The notes beneath the pieces were generated by a model, which was given only the letters and a program-made list of their open reading frames with translations, was not told the origin of the DNA and searched no databases. Position numbers and translations under genes: made by a program. A stretch of 64,000 bases of DNA from Candidatus Sulfotelmatobacter sp. (lineage in GTDB: Bacteria; Acidobacteriota; Terriglobia; Terriglobales; Acidobacteriaceae), in the NCBI GenBank assembly GCA_036500765.1, contig DASYBM010000011.1, forward strand, positions 248,001 through 312,000, read 5' to 3'. Positions 27,309 through 35,215 of the stretch are shown piece by piece (position 1 is the first letter of the stretch; each line of letters opens with the position of its first letter).

Positions 27309-28484
27309 TTAGTCTGCCGCATGCTGCTGAGGCGTATGCGGCCCATCATGAGCGATATGGCTATAAGAGACAAGAATGCGCCGCACCGATGTTTCCCAGG
27401 AGAACTTCTTAGCCTGCTCGTAACCACGTTCTTTCATGCGCTCGCGCAGAGCGCGGTCCATGAGAACGCGGTGCAGCGCGCGCATGATTTCGAATACGTT
27501 TTCGGGATTCACCAGCACCGCCGCGTTGCCAACCACCTCCGGCAGCGAGGACACGTTCGAAGTGACTACGGGAGTGCCGTGCGCCATAGCTTCCAGGGGA
27601 GGCAATCCGAAGCCTTCATACAACGAAGGAAAGACGAACATCTTGGCCTCGTCGTAGAAAATTCGCAGCACTTCAATGGGCACGAAACCGAGAAATCGCA
27701 CATCGTTCTGCACGCCGCTGCGGACCACGGTTCGCCGCAGATCGGGATTGCCGGAAAGATCGTCTCCGATAATGATGAGTTTGAGATCGGGATAGGCCGA
27801 ATCGCGTTCTAGTTCGGTTTTTAGCGCGGAAAAAGCCTCGATCATACGCACTACATTTTTGTGTGGACTGATTCGTCCAGCATACAGCAGAAAGGGATAA
27901 GTCACCTGGTAACGGCGTGCAATCAAGTCCCGATCGGCGGTGCTGGCGTGGCCATGTAGAAAGCGCTCATCAATCGCGTTGTAGACCACTTCGACCCGAT
28001 CTGACGGAACTTCAAACAGCTTCTCGATTTCCGTGCGGGTGAAATTCGATACGGCAAAAATCCGCGCCGCTCCCGCCAGCACGCGCTTGGTCATGTGAAA
28101 ATGAAGTGATCGCCAGAACCCGGTTTGCTCGCGGGCGCGCGACATGTGATCCAGCATGTCGTGTACGGTCATTACGTAGGGGCAGGGAAGCATCCGCGGC
28201 ACCGAAAAAAGATTGGGAATGTGCACCAGGTCGCACTCGATCTGTCTCAGGGCGGTGCGGAATTCGCGGTAGCCTTGAATCGAACGATCCGACGTGAGGA
28301 GCGGGACGGTCTGAAAATTGGGCGGCAGTTCTCCGATTTCCTGAACTTTGGCCGGAGAGCCGATCAGCAGAAACTCGTTCTCGTGATCGATTCGGCCCAG
28401 TGTCCGAACCACGTTGCGGATGTAGGTACCCACGCCAAACTCGGTCATCCGCCGAATGTCGATGGCGATCTTCACCGCTGGCAT
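27309..28484 (-). CDS. GT4-family glycosyltransferase
   Basis: A 391-residue cytoplasmic GT-B enzyme of family 4. The N-terminal acceptor domain begins KIAIDIRRMTEFGVGTYIRNV, with the glycine-rich loop FGVGTY. The C-terminal nucleotide-sugar domain has FLLYAGRISPHKNVVRMIEAF and the EX7E motif within PSLYEGFGLPPLEAMAHG. The acceptor is unknown (exopolysaccharide or envelope glycan likely). It lies 47 bp after glyA on the same strand and may be cotranscribed, although the functions are unrelated. Confidence 0.9.
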   Translation of the reverse strand: MPAVKIAIDIRRMTEFGVGTYIRNVVRTLGRIDHENEFLLIGSPAKVQEIGELPPNFQTVPLLTSDRSIQGYREFRTALRQIECDLVHIPNLFSVPRMLPCPYVMTVHDMLDHMSRAREQTGFWRSLHFHMTKRVLAGAARIFAVSNFTRTEIEKLFEVPSDRVEVVYNAIDERFLHGHASTADRDLIARRYQVTYPFLLYAGRISPHKNVVRMIEAFSALKTELERDSAYPDLKLIIIGDDLSGNPDLRRTVVRSGVQNDVRFLGFVPIEVLRIFYDEAKMFVFPSLYEGFGLPPLEAMAHGTPVVTSNVSSLPEVVGNAAVLVNPENVFEIMRALHRVLMDRALRERMKERGYEQAKKFSWETSVRRILVSYSHIAHDGPHTPQQHAAD

Positions 28485-28531
28485 TTAACCACAGCGGACA
28501 CGAGCGAAACGAGAGGAATTATGCCGGCGAA

Positions 28532-29827
28532 TTATGTCCGCACCTCGGCTTGCGCTTTCGCGCGACGGTCTGCATAGAGTGGGAAAGCCTCGCACAGACC
28601 AAGAACCTGCTTGCGGACCCGGCTCAGCAAAGCCGCGTCCGTTCTCTGGAGAAGCACTTCGGCAATCCAGCGGCCGATCTGCATCATCTCGCTTTCCTTC
28701 ATGCCGCGCGTGGTCAAAGCTGGCGTCCCGATCCGGACGCCGCTTGGCTTCATCGGCGGATTGGTATCGAACGGGATGGCGTTCTTGTTCACGGTGATCG
28801 CAGCCTCGCCCAGAGCCTTTTCCGCTTCGCTGCCCAGCATGCCCTTCGAAAACACATCGACCAGCATGAGGTGCGTGTCGGTGCCTCCGGAAATAATGCG
28901 GAAGCCTTCGTCGGCCAGCGTCTGCGCCAAAACCTTGGCGTTGGCAACCACTTGCCACGCGTAGTCGCGGAACTCAGGTTGCATCGCCTCCTGAAAACAC
29001 ACCGCCTTCGCCGCCATGATGTGGACCAGCGGCCCGCCCTGCATTCCAGGGAAGACGACCTTGTCGATGGCCTGCGCGAACTCGGCTTTGGAAAGTATCA
29101 TCCCAGCGCGCGGGCCGCGAAGAGTTTTATGTGTCGTCGAAGTCACAATGTGCGCGTGCGGCACCGGCGACGGATGTGCGCCGCCGGCCACCAGGCCTGC
29201 GAAGTGCGCCATGTCGACCAGGAAAAACGCGCCGACTTTGTCTGCAATCTGGCGCATGCGCGAGAAATCAATGGTACGCGGGTAGGCGCTTCCTCCGCCG
29301 ATGATCAGCTTCGGCCGCTCTTTTTCTGCAATTCTTCCCAATTCGTCATAATCGATGGTTTCCGTTTCCCTGGTCACGCCGTAGGGCACGATCTTGTACG
29401 TCTTGCCGGAAAAATTCAGGTGATGCCCGTGCGTCAAATGGCCGCCATGGGCCAGGTTGAGTCCCAGAATCGTATCGCCCGGCTGGAGCACGGCTGCGTA
29501 GGCCTCCATATTTGCCTGCGAGCCGGCATGCGGCTGGACGTTCGCGTGTTCTGCGCCGAACAACTGTTTTGCCCGGTCGCGCGCCAGATTTTCAACTACG
29601 TCCGCGTACTCGCAGCCCCCGTAATAACGCTTGCCGGGATATCCTTCCGCATATTTATTTGTGAACACCGAACCCGCGGCCTCGAGCACGGCTTCGCTGA
29701 CGAAATTTTCCGAGGCGATCAGTTCCAGTCCTTCGTGCTGGCGGCGAGTTTCGTTGTCGATCGCAGCGGCGATCTGCGGATCGCTTTCGTGGAGCGGACG
29801 GTACATCGCAGCAGTCTGGTTGGGCAT
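28532..29827 (-). CDS. glyA: Serine hydroxymethyltransferase
   Basis: Cytoplasmic PLP enzyme (431 residues) that converts serine and tetrahydrofolate to glycine and 5,10-methylene-tetrahydrofolate, the main source of one-carbon units. Conserved blocks are [44 protein letters not shown], the PLP-binding lysine in [12 protein letters not shown], and [14 protein letters not shown]. The frame opens 70 codons further upstream, into the acetyltransferase gene; the ATG at 29827 has GGAAGAA upstream and matches the family N-terminus. The length is normal for the family. Confidence 0.97.
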   Translation of the reverse strand: MPNQTAAMYRPLHESDPQIAAAIDNETRRQHEGLELIASENFVSEAVLEAAGSVFTNKYAEGYPGKRYYGGCEYADVVENLARDRAKQLFGAEHANVQPHAGSQANMEAYAAVLQPGDTILGLNLAHGGHLTHGHHLNFSGKTYKIVPYGVTRETETIDYDELGRIAEKERPKLIIGGGSAYPRTIDFSRMRQIADKVGAFFLVDMAHFAGLVAGGAHPSPVPHAHIVTSTTHKTLRGPRAGMILSKAEFAQAIDKVVFPGMQGGPLVHIMAAKAVCFQEAMQPEFRDYAWQVVANAKVLAQTLADEGFRIISGGTDTHLMLVDVFSKGMLGSEAEKALGEAAITVNKNAIPFDTNPPMKPSGVRIGTPALTTRGMKESEMMQIGRWIAEVLLQRTDAALLSRVRKQVLGLCEAFPLYADRRAKAQAEVRT

Positions 29828-29841
29828 GAATTCTTCCGTTC

Positions 29842-30327
29842 TTAAATTTTTTCGTACATGTTCACGCGCTGGATTTCCATATATCTCTCGGGCATTTTCA
29901 GCGGCGTAAATCCCAGCTGCGCATATAAAGAGTGGGCATCGCGAGTCGTCAGGTTCCAGCGCCGCATTCCCTGCAGCGCCGGATGCTGCACAATAAACTC
30001 CATCAGCCTCTTGCCCAGTCCGCGCCCCCGATGACATTCCAGAATGAACACATCCGCAATGTAGGCGTATGTCGCGAAATCGCTGATTACGCGGGCAAAG
30101 CCGACCTGCGCGCCGGTTCCATCATAAACGCCAAAGCACAATGAGTGCTCGATGGAGCGGGCCACGACTTCGCGCGGAATTCCTTTCGCCCAATAACTTA
30201 TGGTCGACAGGAACGCGTGAATCACGTTCAAATCGAGACGCGCGCGGTCGGTGCTGATCACGAATCCGCCGCGCTGGCACTCGACGACTGTGACGGGATT
30301 GGCGGCCTGAGCGAACTGCATCTCCAT
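29842..30327 (-). CDS. GNAT-family N-acetyltransferase
   Basis: A 161-residue acyl-CoA-dependent acetyltransferase. The core motif is [20 protein letters not shown] (acetyl-CoA pyrophosphate loop with R/QxxGxG/A), preceded by the beta strands around [18 protein letters not shown] and followed by [20 protein letters not shown]. The substrate cannot be deduced. It ends 14 bp before glyA on the same strand, so the two are probably cotranscribed. Confidence 0.88.
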   Translation of the reverse strand: MEMQFAQAANPVTVVECQRGGFVISTDRARLDLNVIHAFLSTISYWAKGIPREVVARSIEHSLCFGVYDGTGAQVGFARVISDFATYAYIADVFILECHRGRGLGKRLMEFIVQHPALQGMRRWNLTTRDAHSLYAQLGFTPLKMPERYMEIQRVNMYEKI

Positions 30328-30346
30328 ATTCTAACCGCGATCGCCT

Positions 30347-30422
30347 CAGCATTTGGCACTTGGCATTTAGCCGGCAAAATCTCGGCGTGGCCAAATGCTA
30401 AGAGCTAATTGCTAACTGCTGC
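30347..30422. repeat. Inverted repeat with TTTGGCA/TAGCA words
   Basis: The left arm has CAGCATTTGGCACTTGGCAT; the right arm (30389-30422), read backwards, gives related words CAGCAGTTAGCAATTAGC. The right arm overlaps the last codons of the hydrolase gene. A third similar block (CAGTTGGCGCTTGGCATTTGG) lies at 31614-31634, on the far side of that gene. Confidence 0.5.
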
Positions 30423-31545
30423 AAAACGCGGTCCGCAGAAACGACAGCATGTGCCAGCCGTCCATATATTTGTATGGAGTCTCGCCGGTCGTGTAATGCC
30501 CGCAAGGCAACACCGCAACTTTGTGATCGAGTCCGTGCTGCTCGAAAGCTTCCACCGTTTGCCGCGAGAGTTCCGGCAAGAATGTCAGATCGTACTTCGC
30601 ATAAACGATAAGCGACTTGCGGGGCCAGCGCGCGAATTGCTTGAAGTACGACATGGGGCTGACGGCGAGCCACGCCTGCCGCAGTCGATCGAGATCGATC
30701 GACTGTTCGATCCCCTGCCGGATGTGGCGGGTCGACTGCCCATGCCATACCACATCGGCAACATAAGTTGACGCGTGATTGAACGTGGCCACGCGAATGC
30801 GCGGATCGTGCGCGGCGGCGATGAAGGCATAGCACGAACCCAGGCTCGTGCCCACGATCCCAAGCTGGCTGTAGCCGTGGTCTTCGAGCCAGTCGAGGCA
30901 GCTGCGAATATCGGTCACGCCCTGGCGCACCGCGTCGAGCGTGCGGCCGATATTGGCGGAGACGGCATAATCGGCGCGGCTGATTTCGGCGGGCATGCGA
31001 ATGTCGTGATAGGGCATGGTCAACCGCAGCACGGCGATGCCCAGCATATTCATCACGTGACACAGACTGTTGTATGCGACCGCGTCGGCATTCCAGTGCG
31101 GCAGCAGGACAATCGCGCGGCGTCCCCGCGCCGGGAACCATCGTGCATTGACCAGATTGTTCTCGGGATACGGAGTTTTGACCGGCGAGGTGAATCGCAG
31201 GAATTCTCCGAACGTTCCTTTGACCTTGGCTTCCAGTTTTGGATCGGGGACTTCGCGCGTAGAAAAAACCTGAACCTGGCGCTTTTCCAGACGGAAGTCA
31301 GTGGGCGGGGTGTAGGAATAAAATTCGTCGCTGGCCGCCACAATGCGGCGGTTGTAATCCAGGATGTACTTCTCAGGATCATCCAGCGCCAACCTCGGCG
31401 GCTGTCCCGGACGATATCCGTTGCGGCAAGGCCAGTCCCGCGTCCACTCCACGCCCCACTCTAGCGGACGCACCACGCGGTTGTTGTCCACCGACGTGAG
31501 GCGGTGCTCCCAGTCATACATCCACTGTGCGTAACGCGAGGGCAT
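30412..31545 (-). CDS. Alpha/beta hydrolase, ABHD18/DUF2048-like
   Basis: A hydrolase of 377 residues from the start chosen. The nucleophile elbow is GIVGTSLGSCYAF (serine in GTSLGS), about two-thirds along; the catalytic histidine is probably in LPCGHYTTGE and the acid before it. The N-terminus MPSRYAQWMYDWEHRLTSVD is conserved in similar proteins I recall from soil bacteria. A frame 17 codons longer exists (ATG 31596), but neither start has a clear ribosome binding site. No signal peptide. The substrate is unknown, and no operon partner is evident. Confidence 0.8.
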   Translation of the reverse strand: MPSRYAQWMYDWEHRLTSVDNNRVVRPLEWGVEWTRDWPCRNGYRPGQPPRLALDDPEKYILDYNRRIVAASDEFYSYTPPTDFRLEKRQVQVFSTREVPDPKLEAKVKGTFGEFLRFTSPVKTPYPENNLVNARWFPARGRRAIVLLPHWNADAVAYNSLCHVMNMLGIAVLRLTMPYHDIRMPAEISRADYAVSANIGRTLDAVRQGVTDIRSCLDWLEDHGYSQLGIVGTSLGSCYAFIAAAHDPRIRVATFNHASTYVADVVWHGQSTRHIRQGIEQSIDLDRLRQAWLAVSPMSYFKQFARWPRKSLIVYAKYDLTFLPELSRQTVEAFEQHGLDHKVAVLPCGHYTTGETPYKYMDGWHMLSFLRTAFCSS

Positions 31546-31751
31546 GGTTAACTTTCTAGTGTAGCAAGCGGGAAAGCCATATCTTAGGCGGCTCATTCAA
31601 TGGTCGCAATCAGCAGTTGGCGCTTGGCATTTGGCCGCTGAGTGGAAGACGGGTCGGGCGTCGGGCTTCGGGCGACAGGCCTCAGCCGTACGAAATCGCC
31701 GATCTGGCAGAAGAGTGAAGACGAAGGTCTGAAGTCTGACGCCGGTTCTTC

Positions 31752-32942
31752 TTAGCTGGCGTATCTTCTCGGTACCCGCTTCGAAATATTGCAGAGGATT
31801 TCGTAGGGAGTGCTGTTTGCCAGCTCAGCGTGCTCCAGTGCGTCAATGCTGAGGCCCTCGGCCGAGCCGAGCAGGATTACCTCGTCTCCCACCGCAATGC
31901 CCGGGATGCCGGTCACATCCACCAGCGTCAGGTCCATCGAGATGCGTCCTACGATCGGCGCGTAGTGTTCGCGAACAATCACGCGGCCGCGATTCGAAAG
32001 CTGGCGGTTGTATCCGTCGGCGTAGCCGACTGGCAGCACGGCAACGCGTGCCGGCGCCTTGGTCACATAAGTTGCGCCGTAGCCCAGCGGCTGATTCGCG
32101 CCGAAATCGCGCAGCGACAGGATGCGCGTCTTCCAGGTCAGGACCGGTTTCACCGGCAGACGCAACGTGCCCCCGCTCACTTCGCGTCCCGCGCGCTGAA
32201 AGGGCAGGAAATAACCGTAAAGCGCGACTCCGGGGCGCACCATGTTGTGCATATTCGGATATGACCAGGTTTCGCGGCGCGAAATTACCGCGGCCGTATT
32301 CGCCATGTGGACGAAGGCCGGCTCCAGCCCAGCGTCGTGCAGCATGCTCCGCGCCGCGTCGAAGCTGCGTTCCTGTTCGGCGACCGAGGGTGCGTCCATG
32401 ATTTCGGAAGATGCCAGATGAGTAGACAGCCCTTCGAGCACCAGATGCTTTGCTGCTTTCAGTGCAGTTAGCACAGCGGGAAGTTGCTCGACCGCGACGC
32501 CGAGACGTCCCATGCCAGTATCGACTTTCAAGTGGAGCGGATGCTGCGCTACGCCCAGCGCGGCGGCTGCGTTGTCCAAAGACTCGATATGCCAGGGCTC
32601 CCACACCGTAGGAGTGAGATGCAAACGAATAATTTCGCTCTCTTCGCCACGCCAGAAGCCGGTCATTAAAAGAATGTTGGCGCGAACTCCCGCCTCGCGC
32701 AGGGGAATGGCCTCGTCGAGCGAAGTCACGCCCAGCCAGCGCGCGCCTTCGGATTCGAGCGCGCGGGAACACTCGACCGCTCCATGGCCGTAAGCGTCAG
32801 CTTTCACGACCGCGCATATCGTCACGTTCGCTCCCACGTGCTGCTGCACCGTGCGGAAGTTTTGCCGCAACGTGTTCAGCGAAACTTCCGCCCAGGTTGG
32901 GCGCGTCGCCACGCGGCTCAGGGTTTCTGCTGTGGTCGCCAC
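31752..32942 (-). CDS. alr: Alanine racemase
   Basis: PLP enzyme (396 residues) producing D-alanine for peptidoglycan. The PLP lysine is in CAVVKADAYGHG (about residue 48), the second catalytic base, tyrosine, in QPLGYGATYVT, and the conserved VGRISMDLTLVDVT lies near the C-terminus. Fold-type III barrel followed by a beta domain; normal length. The start is GTG, and a TATAAT box lies seven bases upstream, so the mRNA is probably leaderless. Nothing in the neighbourhood links it to a cell-wall operon. Confidence 0.96.
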   Translation of the reverse strand: MATTAETLSRVATRPTWAEVSLNTLRQNFRTVQQHVGANVTICAVVKADAYGHGAVECSRALESEGARWLGVTSLDEAIPLREAGVRANILLMTGFWRGEESEIIRLHLTPTVWEPWHIESLDNAAAALGVAQHPLHLKVDTGMGRLGVAVEQLPAVLTALKAAKHLVLEGLSTHLASSEIMDAPSVAEQERSFDAARSMLHDAGLEPAFVHMANTAAVISRRETWSYPNMHNMVRPGVALYGYFLPFQRAGREVSGGTLRLPVKPVLTWKTRILSLRDFGANQPLGYGATYVTKAPARVAVLPVGYADGYNRQLSNRGRVIVREHYAPIVGRISMDLTLVDVTGIPGIAVGDEVILLGSAEGLSIDALEHAELANSTPYEILCNISKRVPRRYAS

Positions 32943-32949
32943 TTTCGCG

Positions 32950-32955
32950 ATTATA
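32950..32955 (-). promoter_or_regulatory. -10 box of alr (leaderless arrangement)
   Basis: TATAAT on the minus strand, with seven bases between it and the GTG start at 32942. Transcription would begin at or next to the start codon. Confidence 0.5.
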
Positions 32956-33141
32956 GCGGCAGCAGACTCGGAGCTGAGGTTACGCTGGGGCTACTCCCCG
33001 GAGCGCTCTGCGCGCGCTATTTGTAACGCATCATGCCCCTCGCCCTCTCTCGCCGTGTGGCGGCGAGGACGCCGCCACAACCGCCCTGATCACTGTCGAA
33101 GGGACAGCCGCCCGGGATGGCAGCGCTACGCTCTTGACTGC

Positions 33142-33913
33142 CTAATTTCCTCCGAGGAAAAAATTAACCGTGACTTGCGTCTCCACTTCGATGGCCTGGT
33201 TATTCAGGATGTACGGGCGGTAGCGCCATTGGCTGACGGCGTCGATTGCCGCTGGCACCAGCATCGGATGGCCCGATACCACCCGCAGGTTCTCGATCGT
33301 TCCCCGCCTTGCCGATGACTGCCGCGAGAATCACCGATCCCTGGATGCGCGCGCTTTTCGCCAGCGGAGGATAGATTGGCTGCACGCGGCGAATCAGGCT
33401 GCCCTCCATCATGCTCGAAGTGCGGAAGGTGGGAACAACTCCTGTTGGCCGCACTGGGGCTACAACGTTGTTTCCGCCGAAATTTGGAATTGCGGGACCA
33501 TTTCCCGCTCCTGGCGAAAGTCCGGGCCCGACCCCGACTCCGGGAGGCTCTGGCGAAGGTTCATCGTCTCCCCGTCCGATGACGATGGGCATCTGGGCTG
33601 GCGGCATCAATGGGTGCCAGAGGGCGGGTTGTGTCGTACTGCCAACATGTGGCCGCGGCGACGGCGACGGGTGCGGTGCTCCCGGAGATCCCATACTCAC
33701 CGGAGTCGATACAACTCTGGCTACTGCCGGCAGTCCCACCGTCCTCCAAAGCGGCAGCAAGAGCAGGCAAACAATGGCCAGCACCTGTACTCCGAACGAA
33801 ATTAGCGTGGTCCATTTGCGGTGAGTGCGCTGCGACCAGGATGTTTCCAGCATGCTATCGGCAAACATTTTTTCTTCAAATGCGTTCTCCTCGAATGCAG
33901 CTTCTTCAACCAT
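33142..33913 (-). pseudogene. TonB-like energy-transducing protein, disrupted by a one-base frameshift
   Basis: Periplasm-spanning protein with a cytoplasmic N-terminus, a single membrane helix (LISFGVQVLAIVCLLLLPLW), a proline/glycine-rich linker and a TonB C-terminal domain. The uninterrupted frame reads SARIQGSVILAAVIGKAGN and then runs into non-family sequence up to a stop at 33200. Moving by one base at about 33298-33304 restores TIENLRVVSGHPML, DAVSQWRYRPYILN and ETQVTVNFFLGGN, ending at the TAG at 33142. One extra base in GGGGAACG explains it. It could be a real mutation, a sequencing error or, less likely, programmed frameshifting. The start at 33913 has GGAGG five bases upstream. It lies downstream of ompH, after a terminator. 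Confidence 0.85.
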
Positions 33914-33986
33914 AGTGTCCTCCAGCTCTGAACTCTGTTTGCTGTTATGGACACCGTGCATGCACGCGCCGGCGACTGCGCCACAA

Positions 33987-34015
33987 GTAAAAAGGCCGCG
34001 TTTTTACGCGGCCTT
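33987..34015 (-). terminator. Rho-independent terminator after ompH
   Basis: Perfect 10-bp stem AAGGCCGCGT/ACGCGGCCTT (33992-34001 with 34006-34015) and a run of T on the minus strand after it. It lies 57 bp past the ompH stop and before the tonB-like gene. Confidence 0.88.
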
Positions 34016-34071
34016 CTGGAACTTTATGGACACCGTATGTGTCGTTTTTCGCTTCTTGCTTAGACGAATTC

Positions 34072-34803
34072 TTACTTGGACGGCTCCGCGGGCTTGGGCG
34101 CCGCAGGTTTTGCAGCGCCGGTTCCAGTGCTGGCGCCAGCGCCGGACTTCGGAACCGCCGGCTTCGCAGCGCCGCCGGTCGGTGCCGCCACGCCCGACTG
34201 TGTGTTGTAGAGGTCCACCACCTGCCGGGTGATATCTACGCCCTCGCCGGCAAGCAGGACCGGGCCTTGTGGCCATTGTTTGGACGTATCGATGATCATG
34301 CCAAAGCCATTGTCCTGTGCATATTTCACAACCACGGGAGCGACCTTTTGCAGGATGCGCCCGAACAACTCCTGCTGTTGGTTGCCGAAGTCTTCCTGAG
34401 CATCCTGTACGGCACGATCGAAGAGCTTCTGTTTACTCTCAATCTGCTTTTTCAGATTGGCCTCTGCATCCTGGTTCAGCTTGCCTTCCTGCGTAGTCAG
34501 CTGCTTCTTCAGAGCGTCGAGCTCGTCGTTCTGGCCCTTCAACTCGGCTTGCTTGGGTTCGAATTTTTTTTGCAGGGTTTCCAGGTCGCGCCGTCCCTCG
34601 TTGCTCCCGAAGACCGCCCCTTCCACGTTGATGGCTCCGACCTTGGTGCCGACGATGGCCGGGGGAGTGGCTGGCCCAGAAGTAGCCGGACTGACTGGCG
34701 CGGCAGCCGGAGATGACGGGGTGGCGGCGCCGGTTTGGGCCAGGGCGGAAAATGTGAAGGTAACCGCAGCGGCCAGAAGAATTCGCACAAGGATGCTTTT
34801 CAT
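34072..34803 (-). CDS. OmpH/Skp-family periplasmic chaperone
   Basis: A 243-residue secreted protein. The signal peptide (RILLAAAVTFTFSALAQTG) is followed by an Ala/Pro-rich stretch, then the OmpH domain: VGAINVEGAVFGSNEGRRDL, a long charged coiled coil (LQKKFEPKQAELKGQNDELD onwards, about 85-150), and the closing strand QDNGFGMIIDTSKQWPQGPV. Skp binds unfolded outer-membrane proteins in the periplasm. The C-terminal 40 residues are a low-complexity Ala/Pro/Lys tail not present in E. coli Skp. It lies downstream of bamA on the same strand, as in many bacteria, but 412 bp away with a repeat hairpin between. Confidence 0.9.
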   Translation of the reverse strand: MKSILVRILLAAAVTFTFSALAQTGAATPSSPAAAPVSPATSGPATPPAIVGTKVGAINVEGAVFGSNEGRRDLETLQKKFEPKQAELKGQNDELDALKKQLTTQEGKLNQDAEANLKKQIESKQKLFDRAVQDAQEDFGNQQQELFGRILQKVAPVVVKYAQDNGFGMIIDTSKQWPQGPVLLAGEGVDITRQVVDLYNTQSGVAAPTGGAAKPAVPKSGAGASTGTGAAKPAAPKPAEPSK

Positions 34804-35090
34804 TGGATCGGTTGAACTCCTTGGAACATGGTTCCGGGAAAGATTTTTTTCGAAATCGCGCTCAGATCGCTTCTTCAGTCAACGCTGGGCCGCATTGCTG
34901 GGCCGCTTTACGAGCTCTCCGCTGCCTTAGCGGGCGCCTTCAGAAATGGCGCTCTGGACTGCCAGCATCGCACGCCCAACCTGCGCGACATGTCGTACGC
35001 CCTCACGGCTCACTCCATGGCGTGGATCTTGAACATTATAGAGACCACGCTCCCGGCCCGTCAAACCTGACCTCAGACTTGCGTCCGAGA

Positions 35091-35213
35091 TTCTTTGCGT
35101 CCTTTGCGGCATTTCTTCGCGTGCTTTCGCGGTTATGAATTTTTCCTGGCTACCGGCAAAATTCAACAACTTTACCGCAAACAACGCTAAAACATTCCGC
35201 AAAGACGCGAAGA
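35091..35213. repeat. Inverted repeat with CTTTGCG/TTCGCG words
   Basis: The left arm (35091-35141) is built of CTTTGCGTC, CTTTGCGG, CTTCGCG and CTTTCGCGG words. The right arm (35173-35213) carries the complements (ACCGCAAA, TTCCGCAAAGACGCGAAG). It ends just past the bamA stop at 35216. The rest of the gap to ompH (34804-35090) shows no gene. Confidence 0.6.
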
Positions 35214-35215
35214 AC

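Noticed and set aside
28400-29845. 481-codon open frame on the plus strand opposite glyA
   Set aside because: glyA is unmistakable on the minus strand; this is its antisense shadow.
34072-34803. Long plus-strand frames opposite ompH (34039-34716)
   Set aside because: They are antisense shadows of an Ala/Lys/Gln-rich coiled coil; the minus-strand frame has a signal peptide and family motifs.
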